In this document: in pieces, positions 45,051 to 56,810 of the stretch | Numbering within the stretch: the first letter of the stretch is position 1 | Layout of the letters: every line of letters starts with the position of its first letter | Assembly (NCBI GenBank): GCA_023512835.1 | Contig: CM042085.1 | Location: forward strand, 41,192,189-41,256,188 | DNA: 64,000 nt | Direction of reading: 5' to 3' | Source: Taxillus chinensis | Lineage: Eukaryota > Streptophyta > Magnoliopsida > Santalales > Loranthaceae | The notes under the pieces: model-generated | What the model saw: only the letters and a program-made list of their open reading frames with translations | What the model was told of the DNA's origin: nothing | The model's database searches: none | Made by a program: the position numbers and the translations under genes

Positions 45051-48000
45051 ACTGTTGTCTTTCAGGAGCATCTCTGGAATGCATTGCCGGATCACTTGAA
45101 GTTAAAGATCAATCAAAGCAAGTGGATCCTCGATAGTGGATGCTCTGGACATATGACGGGTGATCAGACTCTACTTGTGGAAGTGAATGACAAACGAGGT
45201 CCATCCGTTTCATATGGTGACAATAGCAAAGGTAAGACTGTCGGGTATGGCACTTTAACTAACGGCTGTGTATCAATCACTAGAGTTGCACTAGTCGAAG
45301 GTTTAAAGCATAATTTGCTAAGTGTCAGTAATTTATGTGACAAAGGATTTACTGTTTCCTTTATGTCCAACACCTGTACAGTAAGAGAAAACTTATCCGG
45401 AGATGTTAAGTTATCCGGATCAAGAGATGGGAACATATACTCTGTTGTCTTAAGAAATAATTCTTCTGACCCTGTATGCTTCCTCACTAAAGCATCAGAT
45501 GAAGATAGTTGGCTATGGCACAAGCGATGCACACACTTAAACTTTACGACACTGTCTAAGTTAGCATCACTTGATCTTGTCATTGGTCTACCTAAACTCA
45601 AATACTCCAGAGACACTCTCTGCCGAGAATGCCAACTCGGCAAACAGACCAAACATAGCTTCAAGAGTAAATTAGTTAATTCGATAACTGCTCCTCTGCA
45701 ACTTCTTCATATGGACCTTTGTGGTCCTATTTCTGTTCCTACGCTTGCTGGTGCGAGATATACCCTTGTGGTTATCGATGATTTCACCAGATACACATGG
45801 GTGATGTTCCTGAAATCAAAGGATCAAACTTTTGAGCATCTTGTAGATCTTTTCAACTGGATAAGCAACTCACAAAGATTGAGCATAAAGTGCATCAGGA
45901 GTGATCATGGTACAGAATTTGATTTTTCAGAAATGAGATCATATTGTTCTAAACAGGGCATACAGCATGACTTCTCTGCGCCCAGAACTCCACAACAAAA
46001 TGGGGTAGCTGAGCGCAAGAATTGTACCTTAGTTGAGGCTGGTAGATCAATGTTAGCAGGGGCAACGCTTCCTCTCAGTCTATGGGCTGAAGCTGTGTCC
46101 ACTGCCTGCTATGTTCAGAACAGAACTCTAATAAATAAATCTACCATGAAAACACTCTATGAGATGTGGAGAGGACGAAAACCTTCAATTTCACATTTCA
46201 GAGCTTTTGGGTGTACTAGCTACATATTGATAAATGGCAAAGAGACCCAGAATAAATTTGAACCAAAATCTGATGATGGGATTTTTGCCGGGTACTCATT
46301 ACATAACAAGGCTTATCGGGTCTTTAATAGAAAACTTTTTAAAGTTGAAGAATCTATCCATGTGACTTTTGATGAAGCTAATCCTGATTGGTCAAAAGTT
46401 GCTTCTTCAAGTTCTAATGTGGAGGTCCTGGACAGCAACATTGATTATTCGAAGTTTATGAATGTTCCTGTTACACATTCTGACCAACCACGTGGCATCA
46501 GCGAGGCACAAAGAAATTATATGGATGATGCTACGGATGACTCGGACTCAGGACTACCATTAAGCTCCAGACATACTCCTACGGAAACCCAAAATTCCGG
46601 AGCACCTTCAAGTCCGTCCGGACCAGTTAACACTGAAAGAAACAGTGTTGAAGAACCACCTAGTTCTATCGTACCTTCTAATACGGAAACATCTAGTCCG
46701 GACGAAGCTCACCCAGTAGATACACCTGAACCACCTAATCCGCGAGCTTCAAATTGTTCAAGATCATCCATCATATGCACAGAATTACAGATGGACCCGA
46801 AACCATCCCTCAGATCAAGTGATTAGTGATCCTACTGTTGGTGTAAGAACAAGAGCAGCCACCTCCAACATGAGTCTTTACTCATGTTTTCTATCTCAAA
46901 TAGAACCAAAATTGGTAGATGAAGCTCTTCAGGATTCGAATTGGATAGAAGCCATGCAAGAAGAGCTGAATCAATTTAAGAGAAATAATGTGTGGACTTT
47001 GGTACCAAGGCCTAAGTCTCAGCAAGTCATTGGAGTTAAATGGGTGTTCCGGAATAAGCTTGATACGGATGGAATAGTAATCCGGAACAAAGCCAGACTG
47101 GTGGCCAAAGGATATCGTCAAGAAGAAGGAATAGGCTATGATGAGACCTTTGCTCCAGTAGCAAGACTTGAGGCAATCCGAATATTTCTAGCGTATGCTT
47201 CATATGAAAACTTCATAGTTTATCAAATGGACGTCAAGAGCGCATTCCTTAATGGAGATCTTCAAGAGGAGGTCTACATAGAACAACCTCCCGGTTTCAT
47301 TGAACCTAAGGCAGGACATCTAGTCTACAAGCTTCGGAAAGCTTTATATGGTTTGAAGCAAGCTCCAAGAGCCTGGTACGACACACTGTCAGAATTCTTA
47401 CTTGCTCACAACTTCCAAAAAGGGAAGATAGACACCACCTTATTTCTACGAAAAGAGAAAGGACACACTCTAATCGTACAGATATACGTGGATGATATCA
47501 TTTTCGGATCAACGAATTCGAAGCTTTGTGAAGAGTTTGCTAAGTTGATGACAGGCAAGTTTGAGATGAGCATGATGGGAGAACTGTCCTACTTCCTCGG
47601 AATAGAAGTTAAACAATTGAAGGAAGGAATCTTCATTAATCAAGCTAAGTACACTCGCGATCTTATTAAGAAGTTTGGTATGGAAGGTTCATCTCCCGTC
47701 AAAACTCCCATGCCTGTCAGTGCCAAGTTAGATCCTGATGTGGACGGCATATCAAGAAATGTGACCGACTACGAGAGGGATGATAGGATCCTTGCTGTAT
47801 CTTACAGCAAGTCGCCCAGACATTATGTTTGCAACTTGCATTTGTGCACGATATCAGGCAAATCCCAAGGAGTCACATATGCTTCATGTTATACGGATAT
47901 TAAGGTATCTCAAGGGAACGATGAATTTGGGACTCTGGTACCCAAAGGAGTCCAATTTCACCATATCCGGATACTCTAATGCCGACTTCGCTGGATGTCG

Positions 48001-48433
48001 CATCAACAGGAAGAGCACAAGTGGTACGTGTCAGTTTCTTGGAAATAGATTAATTTCATGGTTCAGTAAGAAGCAGAATTCCGTTTCAACCTCTACTGCT
48101 GAGGCGGAATATATAGCTACTGGGAGTTGCTGCGCACAGCTACTCTGGATGCAAAGTCAACTTACTGACTACGGTTTCAACATGTCATCTATTCCACTCT
48201 ACTACGACAACACTAGTGCAATTGCTATCATCAACAATCCTGTCATGCACCCTAAGACGAAGCATATTGAGGTCAGGTATCACTTCATATGCGACCATGT
48301 TCTCAAAAATCACATTTCCCTGGAACATGTTGCTACTGAAGATCAACTGGCAGACATACTTACAAAGCCCCTACCTGATGCAAGATTCTCTGAACTACTC
48401 ATCCGATTAGGTATGCTTGACTTGTCTGCATAG
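45051..48433 (+). pseudogene. Sirevirus pol: protease, integrase, RT, RNase H
   Basis: Continues in the frame of the gag stop. Protease WILDSGCSGHMTG (about 45124). Integrase zinc finger HKRCTHLN..CRECQLGK, catalytic D in HMDLCGPI (about 45710), D in IRSDHGTEF (about 45895), E in NGVAERKN (about 46000). A two-base loss near 46748 shifts the frame. RT is then open from about 46750: [44 protein letters not shown] (about 47486). One extra base near 47772 shifts it again. RNase H 47780-48433: [18 protein letters not shown] and YYDNTSAI, all catalytic residues kept. Apart from two frameshifts it is well preserved. Confidence 0.94.
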
Positions 48434-50130
48434 TTTCACATTTAAATTACTCAACAGTATACTTAATATCAGAACATGCATTGTGCTTTTAGTGGAAGTA
48501 GACGATACATACTGTTTTTAATGCTGATTATACTTACTGATTAACGGTTTCATGCTTCTGATATTATTATCAACTTCATAATGGGAGGATGCTTGCGTTT
48601 CCCGACTGAAGTCGTTTAAGCAAACATGATTAAAGTTTATATGATTAACCTCATTCTGGTTTCATGATCTTAATTTCCACTGATCACCACATGACAAAAG
48701 CCTGTTTATTTAGATTACTCTATTAACATGTATAATTGAAGAAATGAAATGGGTTAGCTTGGAATGCCTAGTGGATGAATACTCAATCGCAGTCTGATCA
48801 GCATCTGAAGTATAGTTTCCCAAAAAGATAGACATTGCTGAATTTCTATATGACGGAAAGGTCACCCGAGAGGATTGCACAATCTATGGGGGAGAAAATG
48901 CTTTTTACATTATTCAAGTAATACCCCCCCATATATGTCTCATGACCTGTTTCCTGGCTGTCTATTTGAGGGGGAGTCTTTCAATGAGAGGATCAAATGA
49001 TCTACGGGGGAGCTTAAGCTTCATCTATTACCTCAGTAATGACCCCCTAATATGTCTCGGATACTCTCCCTTCTAAACTTTCACTTCCGGATCTGACTGG
49101 ACATGCGTTGTAGAAACGGAATTGAGGCATGCCTGAATGTTTTTCTTTTCTTCAACCATGCATTTTAATCGGATAATCAATTGCTTGCATTTGACATGTG
49201 TCCGCTTCCTCATTTTTCACTCATGAATCCTAGTTTGATCAAATCATATGATTTTTAATTAATCTTAGCTACGTCGTTCAGCAGGACGGTTTCGCTATGT
49301 TGACCTATATGAACTTGTGTATTTTTATCTGACATATGCCCTAATTCAGTAATATGATCATTCTCTCATATGTATATGTCTATTACATTCTTTGTCATGC
49401 ATAGTTCTGTTTCTCATTAGCTCGGATTATGTCGTTCTTCACAGACTATTTTCTCTTATCCGTACTAATCCTTACCTGTTAAGCTTTTGTATTTTTCATT
49501 TATCTTGTTTTAAGCTACAGGTTCAGATTTTCTTTGCAACCTTATCGGTAAATCTAGTCCATACTCTTGGATTTGAAGTGTTGTGGTACTTCTCTTCTCT
49601 TCGACTTATTGACAAGCAAAGGAATCTACTTCTCTCTCACCGCACTTTGTTACTACGGAAACGGTCTACTTTTCATCCGGAAACTCGTCACACGACTATC
49701 GTTAATTCCGAATGATTGTCGGTTCATTCCTCCGGACTCCAGACACTGTCAAATTGCGGTAATCCATGTTTTCTTTTATATCGCGTGCTTTTGAGGAGGA
49801 ATCATGATGATTCATTAAATGCATATCTCGGGATGCACACACTTCTCCGAAAGGCGAATAGCTGTTACCCTTATTTGGTCATGCCGCCTCCACGTCATCT
49901 TATAATTCGGAGGCGCATCGATATCAAGACTAATGACATTAGCCTGTCAAGCGGTTCACTGTTTCACTCGCCAAATTCCTAGACCCGCTGACATTTACGG
50001 ACTTGGTCTTATATATTCTGGTCATTCCTACAAAGCACGAGCGTTACCCTTTTCAAATCCCTAAACCTCTCGTTGCTCCTTCAATCCCCAAGACCTCACC
50101 TTTCCTCTCGCCCTTCAACTTTCATCTACA
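48434..50130 (+). other. Sirevirus non-coding region with three polypurine tracts
   Basis: No gene. Polypurine tracts TATGGGGGAGAAAA (about 48888), TTGAGGGGGAGTC (about 48966) and CTACGGGGGAGC (about 49003) lie within 130 bp, as reported for Sireviruses. The rest is AT-rich and shared with 7820-8920 and 22343-23237. 49800-50130 contains the leader in front of ORF3 with pyrimidine-rich CCCTTTCAACTTTCATC. Confidence 0.8.
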
Positions 50131-52856
50131 ATGGCACCCAGAATCTCTCTTTCCGGCGTTAATCCCGGCCATCTGGTTGATTGGAGCGCTGTCTCCAACC
50201 CTCCGGGCTGGTTTTCCGATATTCGCCCTCTTCTAGAAGCCTCTCACCTACTCGACCTGATCTCCAATCCTGTCGATCTGCTTATAGACGACATTCTCGA
50301 GTTTTACCAACGGATTCGTTGTACCACCGATTCCATCATTTCCTATGTTCGCGGTGAATCCATCCTCATTAACCCCGCCGTTCTCCGCGCTGCTCTCCAT
50401 CTACCCCCGGGTGAACCATAGCGCCCCGATGCCGATCCCATGGCAGCTTCTATGGGTTGCACCTACAAAGGCAAGGAATACAAGGTGAAGTCCTTCCAAG
50501 GTCGCTATCGCTGTATGGCGACCATCTTAAGTCGATGTTTACTGGCTCGCACATCCGCCCTGGACTCCGTTCCGTACGACCTTCTTCTGTCCATGTACGG
50601 CATTTTCGAAGGCCTTCCAATGGACTGGGGGACATTTTTGTTCTGATTACTGCAGAATGGACCAAAGAACCATTCTTTCGGGCGCATACTCAGCATTGTC
50701 TTCCGGCATCTTCATCCGGGCCATTTCGCCCACTCTGATGCTGTTTCATTCCCTCCGGCCTATTACCTTCGCTATCTGACGCCTGATGGGAACATGACAG
50801 CCCGTCGTCCCTCTGCAGCTCTCCGCCCTCTCCATGCCGCAGAACAACAAGGCAGTTCTGTTGGTGACCCCTCTGCCAGCCATGCCCCAAAGGTCAGCTC
50901 TGCTCACCGGTCCTCCCGAATTCGGTCTGTTGCTGCACCCTCCATTTCTCGGGCTTCCAAGCATAGCGTCCGTGGCGACCCTTCCGAGGTTGCGGGGCCC
51001 TCTCAGCGCAGCGTCCCTAAACCTGTTTCCTCAGCCCCTTCTGCTGTGGATGTCCCCACACCCTCCACTTCCGCCATTGCTGCCGCAGTTGATACCGCTA
51101 TTGCTGCCGTCATTGCTGATGTCCCGGCATCTACTCCAGAAGCCCCTTTGCCTCCCCTGCCTCAACCCCGAGATTACCTTGACCATCTCTCTGCCGACAC
51201 CTTAACAGACCTATGGCTCCGTTTCAGCCTTGCCCACACTGCCTCCATTCCTGACACCGATCTCCGGGTGTTTTACACGCGTCATACCCAATCCCCGGAG
51301 ACCATGATCATCTGGAACTTGGAGCAAGGCTTTCTTACGCCGGCCTCCATTCCAGATGTGCCGTTCCCTACCCCTTCCAGCCCGGTCCATGCCGCACGGA
51401 GTTCTTCCCCTGCTAAGGCTGGACCTTCTTCTCCTGCTGCCACCATTCCCGTTGTTGACCTATCTGGTCAAAGCGGGTCTGTTGCTCCGGATGCCTCTGA
51501 TGCTCCGGATGCCCCTTCTGCTGCTGCTGCTGATACTCCTGCGGACTCCTCTGCCCAGCGCACTGCTGCTCCTATTCATGCGGGGGAGTCTTCCGAAGCT
51601 CCCGAGTTGGTCCTTGGGCGTGCTTCTTTTGGCACGGTCCACTTCGACGCTGTGCTCTCCGCCCAGCTGGACCGACACGCTCAAGCTCATAGCGCCCAAA
51701 TATCTGCGATCGCCGCCAAGGTTGATGCACTTGGCAGCCAACTCCTCTCCGCTCTCACTGATTCCTCCACTTCCATGGAACAGAAGATGGATCTCGTTGC
51801 CTCGTCCGTCCATTCCTTGTCTACCTCCTTCGCGGACCTGGCGCACACGATGGCTCGCCCTCCCGTTGCTTCCCGGCGATCTGCCAAATCGGGGGAGAAA
51901 GTGTCATCTGATCCTTCTGCTCCTCCTGCACCACAACCATCCACTCGTGCTAAGAAGCGGATTGCCTCTTCATTGTTTCAGGGAGTCCAAATTCCCAAAC
52001 CTAGCTGCTTCTCTCAGCCAAGCTCCTCGAGTGCAGCTCTTCCTCTATCCTCTCCATCCGCAGCTAACACCTTCCTCCCATCATACGTGGCGTGTGACCC
52101 TTCTGATGCGGATGGAAGCGTGCGTAAGGCAATGAAGTCCTATGCTGTGTCTTCTGCCGAGAGAAGATGTCTCTTTGACCTGTACCCTTTTTCCCCAGAT
52201 GACATTCGGACCCTTTGTTCGGAAAAAGGACTCTTTACAACAGAAGACATTGACAACTTCTCTAGGGCTGCTAAAATGGAGATGAGGCTATTTCCATCTC
52301 TATACAAGGATGGGCACTTGTTTGAAGTTTTGCCGTGCTAGAATGAAGGCTATCTTCCCAGTGTAGATTTCATTCAGTCCTTCATCGACGGAACTGCTAA
52401 GGATAGCAAGCCATGGAAAACTCTCTCAACTATCCTCATTCCGTACCGGATCATGTCGCCACATTTCATGATGGCTGTCTTCATGATTCAGTCCAAACAA
52501 ATGATTCTGATTGATTCTCATCAGATTGTGGAGCATTATGTAAGAAAGAATCAATGGGAACCACTATGTCTCAAGCTAATCAAGTCGTGAAGAAAGCTGG
52601 ATTATATGAAGAGTTGGGCATCACACCCTTGAGTCCAACTGAGAAGCTGAAGGCGACATTCCGGGGCAAGAAGTAAGTGCCACAACAGCCAGATGGAGAT
52701 AGCTGCGGGGCCTTTGTCTGTTACTTCATCAAGTCATTCTTAACTGTGGACAAATCTTGGAGTCAACACACCACTTATACGATGAAGCAGACAATGGAGC
52801 TAAGAGAGAAAGCAGCAACTATGATCTTCAAGTATAGTAAGCCTTATGTACCTTAA
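50131..52856 (+). pseudogene. Sirevirus ORF3 ('env-like'): plant transposon domain plus Ulp1/C48 protease-like domain
   Basis: ATG at 50131 (ACAATGGCACCC). Residues 1-about 220: putative plant transposon protein-like domain (ISLSGVNPGHLVDWSAVSN, YVRGESILINPAVLRAALHL, YKGKEYKVKSFQGRYRCMAT). Residues about 220-700: low-complexity Pro/Ser/Ala, with a coiled-coil stretch HAQAHSAQISAIAAKVDALG (about 51680). Residues about 750-905: MSPHFMMAVFMIQSKQMILI followed by DSHQ, then VPQQPDGDSCGAFVCYFI. This is the His-Asp-Gln-Cys layout of Ulp1/SENP C48 proteases (His 52462, Asp 52513, Gln 52683-52688, Cys 52704). Stops: TAG 50419, TGA 50644, TAG 52339, TAA 52674; one frameshift near 52545. End TAA 52854-52856. 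No signal peptide or membrane anchor, so not a convincing envelope. Confidence 0.75.
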
Positions 52857-52985
52857 TGAAAATCTTGTATAAAGGCTGAATTGTATTCAGTTGCTGATGA
52901 ATGAAATTGGTTGTGATGCGTATTCTGTATGTTATCTTTTTGCACTGCTTACCAGATCAGATTACAAAGGGTTTGGGCATATCCA

Positions 52986-52998
52986 TAATTGGGGGAGA
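52986..52998 (+). other. Polypurine tract before 3' LTR
   Basis: AATTGGGGGAGAT directly before TGTTGG at 52999; primer for plus-strand synthesis. Confidence 0.88.
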
Positions 52999-53532
52999 TT
53001 GTTGGATCAAGCCCAGAATTTAGATAATGCTGATAAAGCCTTATGTAATTTGATCTGAGATCTTTTGTGTTTCTTTGATCATTGCAGAAGATATGTTATT
53101 AATCCGGAGGTACACTCGTGAGAGCAAAGCTAAGGACAGGATACATAATCCTGATCCGGACAAGAGTGAGTTTCGTCAAACACTTGGTAAATAACCAAGT
53201 CACCAATACATACGGAATAAGGAACATTCGTGCGGACTAAGAACTTACAAGCTACGGATTACGGAATCTGTTCCTAATGCCTCAAACAGACTAAGTCAAA
53301 CTGATGCGGAGTAAGAGTCTTGGTCTACAAGGTCGCACGAAGTAAAAGGTTTGACATGGAGTTAAAAAAAAAAAGTTAAGTCTTCCTCTCAAGCGAACTA
53401 AAGAAGACACGGAGTAAGGCATCCAAGTCTTTCATACATACGGAGTAAGGAAGTATTGATGCGGAATAAGGACCCGAGTCTTGATTCGCACGGAGTAAGG
53501 AAACTAGATGCGGGGTAAGGAATCCGGGCCAC

Positions 53533-55260
53533 TGTAAGGACCCGTACCTTGAGTTAGTCAGTTTTGCCTCCTGAGTAGAGTTTTTCTAGATTTTGACCTA
53601 GTAAATGGACTCCAATGAATTCACGTGCAAAAGGAAAGATGCTTAGAATGATGTCCTCTATCTACCACGAAGTTTCAGGCCAAATGGACATGTATGTAGG
53701 TGCACGTGATATGGGTCCAATTCACGTGCAAGTGTAATTGTCTTTAAATGATGCAAGGAGGCTAGGGGTGAAGTTTGAGAGCATTTGGAGTTCATATGGA
53801 GTTGCACGTGAATTGGGGAATTCACGTGCAAATTGGCTGCGGGCATATTTTTGCATGGTTCCCTTGATTTTGACATTCTAAGGAACTTTCTCCAACGGAC
53901 CATGTTGAAATTCCGAGTATTTTGGCCTATATGGGTGCGGAAAGGTGCTAACTTGTGTGATCAAAACTACGTCGTTTTGATTTGGGATTCACTTAATCAA
54001 AACTACGTCGTTTTGATGTTGTGTTGTCTATATAAGGAGGAGAAGCCCCGTTTTAGGTTTAGGGTTTGTTGCTCCACCGGCCGTCGCAGAGAGAGAGAGG
54101 GAAGGAGAGCTCCTGGTTGCTGCCGGGCGTCTTGCGTGGGTGGTCGGTGCTTCGTGGGTGGACGGCGTTCGACGTGGGATCGGGACATTCTGTGTTGTTG
54201 CGTTTTCCTTGAGGTAGGGATTCGTTCTTCCTAAGTCCTCCTCTGTCCTAGGGTCCTAGGGCAGAATATGAGTTATATCTTTATATTATTTATATGTAAA
54301 TTCATATAGGTGTGACCTCCTATATGAATGTTGGCCTTCATGGCATTTTGGTGTGATTTCGAGGTTGGGTGGTTAGTGCATGTTAAGTGTTTGATAAAAT
54401 GCCGGTGTGGATATGCCGTATGAATATGCCTGTGTGTATGCTCGAACGTGTTTGAAATAATGCCTGTAGGCTATGATATTATGTGTTTGGAATAATAGGC
54501 GTGGGTGGGTCTGGAGCTGTGAATATATCATGCTAAGTGTTCGACGTTATTCCCGTGTGACTAAGCATATTAAGTGTTTGATGTTATGCCGTATGGCCTT
54601 ATGTCTTGCGTGTTTGCTTGTACACCCGGTGGCTGGAAGCCCGGGGCTGTTTTGTGGAACCCGGTGGCCGTGGAAGCCCGGGATCTGTTGTGGAACCCGG
54701 TGGCTGGAAGCCCGGGATCGTTTTGTGGAACCCGGTGGCCGTGGAAGCCCGGGATGTTCTTGAAACCCGGTGGGTGTGGAAGCCCGGGAGTGTTTATGTA
54801 CCAGCCCATATATGATTGTGTTTCTGTTATAGCTTAACTATATCTGGTGGAATAATTGTATCACGACACGGCACTTGTACACAAGGCATGTAGATAATAG
54901 GTCATGGGATGGGTTGGGGAGACATGATCCCTCTGAGTGTGGTTGCTCACCCCTCCTACCATGTTGTTTTCTTTACAGGAACCTACAGGCGTTAGGTGGA
55001 ACCCCAAGGTGGAAGACCTTATTTATTTTATTGTTTATGTTATTTTATTATAGGAACTGATGTAACCCCAATGGGGATGGATTGAAAAGAAGACTTTGTA
55101 TTAAAGACTGATTTGGTTTGATGGACTTTATTTTTCTTGAATGTGTTGTGAATGTTTAAAATGTTCAGTTCTTGGTTTGTATCCTAACCCCTTTGCCCTC
55201 CGTGTGAGTAAAGGGGAGTCACGTACCGGTTTCCTCGGGTTGGAAATCCGGGGCGTGACA
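53533..55260 (+). mobile_element. Ty3/gypsy solo LTR, copy B, with TSD GCCAC
   Basis: TGTAAGGACCCG at 53533 to GGGCGTGACA at 55260. GCCAC at 53528-53532 is repeated at 55261-55265, and the 5' LTR shows the empty site (GCCACTCACTCAG, about 41877). Same family as 9097-11012. Two ACGT-core palindromes (53960, 53996) and TATATAA at 54029. It is the youngest insertion in this nest. Confidence 0.95.
54627..54800 (+). repeat. Minisatellite, about 35-bp unit x 5
   Basis: Units begin CCCGGTGG at about 54627, 54661, 54698, 54732 and 54766, each with a GGAAGCCCGGG block. CCCGG and CCCGGG flank each unit. Short and long variants alternate (GGCTGGAAG / GGCCGTGGAAG). Inside solo LTR copy B. Confidence 0.9.
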
Positions 55261-56059
55261 GCCACTCACTCATACGGAGTAAGGAACTTACATATGGAGT
55301 AAGGAACTTACATACGGAGTAAGGAACTTACATGCGGAATAAGGAAGCGCTAACACAGACTAAGGATTCTAGTACCTAATAGATACGGAGTAAGCAACCA
55401 CTGACACGGAGTAAGGTTCCGAGCTTCATTAGCAACGGAGTAAGGAAAATTACACCGGACCAAGAAGATGCTACTTCAAACTACCGAATTTAAAGTTATC
55501 AGCTCATGGTGTGCCGATGTAAGACAAACTAGTTGAGAACCTGAAGAATCTTACACGTGGATCACCCGGATATGTGGACACAACCTCAATTATATTTGGG
55601 AACCCACAAAGGCACTTATACTCTTCAAACCCAAGATCTTGAGCTCCACAAACCGCAGCAGTCAAGGCAGAGAGATTACCGAGGAATAGTTAGTGCTGAA
55701 CGCATTCCGGAACTACAAGTTCCAAGATTGTCTCGTAGGAATGTTTGTATAAATATTCATACTTGTACATTTGTGTATGAGACGTGTGTAAGCAAGCCAA
55801 GATCAACCCTGTGTATGCACAAGAGTTCAAAAGATAGAATTAGGCTAGTGTGTGAATCCCTTTGTAAACAGAGTGTAAGAGAGTCTTGCTTCTATTTTGT
55901 TGTATTTATCTTTTGATAATAAAACAAAATACTTCCACTATCTGGTTATCTTCCGCAATGATTCTATCACTTAACTGGATAAGTGTTTGTGTCTTAAGAG
56001 ATTAGAAAGAGTTTCGATAAGAGCCTATTCACCCCCCTCTAGGCTCCAAGGGACCATCA

Positions 56060-56177
56060 GTACTCTCCTTCTGCTTCAGAGCCAGGTAAGTCAGGTAAGT
56101 GCTCCAACCCGTCCAAAATGATTCCCTTTTATCTTTGTTCACTGTTTGTATACAAACAATGCACAAAGAGTGGCAGC
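56060..56177 (+). other. Ogre 3' untranslated region, resumed, and PPT
   Basis: Continues the sequence cut at 41340. CACAAAGAGTGGCAGC just before 56178 is the likely polypurine tract of Ogre element 2. Confidence 0.7.
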
Positions 56178-56472
56178 TGTTGGACCCCATTTTGTAAGAG
56201 TTGGACATACATATTCATTTTCAGCTTTATATTATTCCATATCTGTCGTTGACTTTGTATAGAAAAATAAAGAGGGGCGACTGTTAATTTAAAGGGTGCG
56301 ACGTTAATTATTCACAAAATAAAAATAAAAATAAAAATAAAAAATAAAAATAAAACAACAAAAACAACAAAAAAGTATAAAACCAGCAAATTTAAAAAAA
56401 ACGTTCTTAGGCCCGGATATGCGTTTACATTTTGTATTTTTTAAACAGCATTTTTTGCACCAAAATAAAAAC

Positions 56473-56562
56473 CCCAACGGTTACAGCACTGTTCCAACAG
56501 TCACGACACTATTTCCAACGGCTATATTCTCCCCCAACGGCCACTTTTCCATCCTATAAATA
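56473..56562 (+). promoter_or_regulatory. Promoter with three MSA (M-phase activator) elements and TATA
   Basis: CCCAACGGTTA (56473-56483), TCCAACGGCTA (56514-56524) and CCCAACGGCCA (56533-56543) each fit the MSA consensus YCYAACGGYYA exactly. A weaker TTCCAACAGTCA lies at about 56491. TATAAATA is at 56555-56562. MSA elements are bound by three-repeat MYB (MYB3R) factors and drive G2/M expression of plant cyclin B genes. That this one works is inference. Confidence 0.7.
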
Positions 56563-56660
56563 CACCCTCATTCTCCTCTTTCACTCGCACAACTTCCATT
56601 CTACCACTCTTCAAACTCTCTTCTTCAATTCTCCACGTTTTTGTCTCCTTATATGTGAAA

Positions 56661-56810
56661 ATGGCTGACTGGGCGAAGTACGTGCTGACGGTGCTGGTGC
56701 TGGCGTGCACTATTGTGTATCCTATGATGGGCGATGCTTTCATACCCCTACTTGCTTTCATCATCCTCTTGTATGTAATGGCAATGGCCATAGAATATAT
56801 TTTAGGCTAA
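56661..56810 (+). CDS. Small ORF, 49 codons, two hydrophobic helices
   Basis: ATG at 56661 in strong plant context (GTGAAAATGGCT), about 100 bp behind the TATA box; TAA at 56808-56810; AATAAA at 56841-56846. The 49-residue product begins MADWAKYVL and has two hydrophobic segments (about residues 7-22 and 27-46) split by PMMGDA, so a small integral membrane protein is likely. The MADW start and short two-helix shape recall DUF3339-type plant proteins, but the PGLLFQ motif is absent, so I do not claim that family. It lies in the U3/R part of the Ogre 3' LTR and, within this window, once only because the 5' LTR is truncated. It could also be a chance ORF in the LTR leader. Confidence 0.5.
   Translation: MADWAKYVLTVLVLACTIVYPMMGDAFIPLLAFIILLYVMAMAIEYILG

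Larger units (their letters stand above)
41341..56059 (+). mobile_element. Full-length Sirevirus (Ty1/copia) inserted in Ogre element 2
   Basis: LTR 41341-42686, PBS, gag, pol, ORF3, PPT, LTR 52999-56059 (itself interrupted). Flanks are TTACT before and GTACT after, a 5-bp duplication with one mismatch. It sits in the Ogre 3' untranslated region, which resumes at 56060. In the first about 370 bp the two LTRs differ at about six positions by eye, so the insertion is fairly recent. Confidence 0.93.
52999..56059 (+). repeat. Sirevirus 3' LTR, interrupted by a solo LTR
   Basis: TGTTGGATCAAGCCC at 52999; parts 52999-53532 and 55261-56059 join to about 1330 bp and align with 41341-42686. It ends GGGACCATCA at 56059. 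Confidence 0.93.

Noticed and set aside
51356..52135. A 259-codon alternative plus frame rich in Leu and Pro
   Set aside because: Out of frame with ORF3 over its low-complexity linker; no domain.
50131..52856. Envelope glycoprotein
   Set aside because: No signal peptide, no membrane anchor, no cysteine-rich ectodomain; the N-terminal transposon-like domain and C-terminal protease-like motifs explain it better.
53833..54234. 133-codon ORF in solo LTR copy B
   Set aside because: The frame is not kept in copy A and crosses the TATA box and the GA tract.
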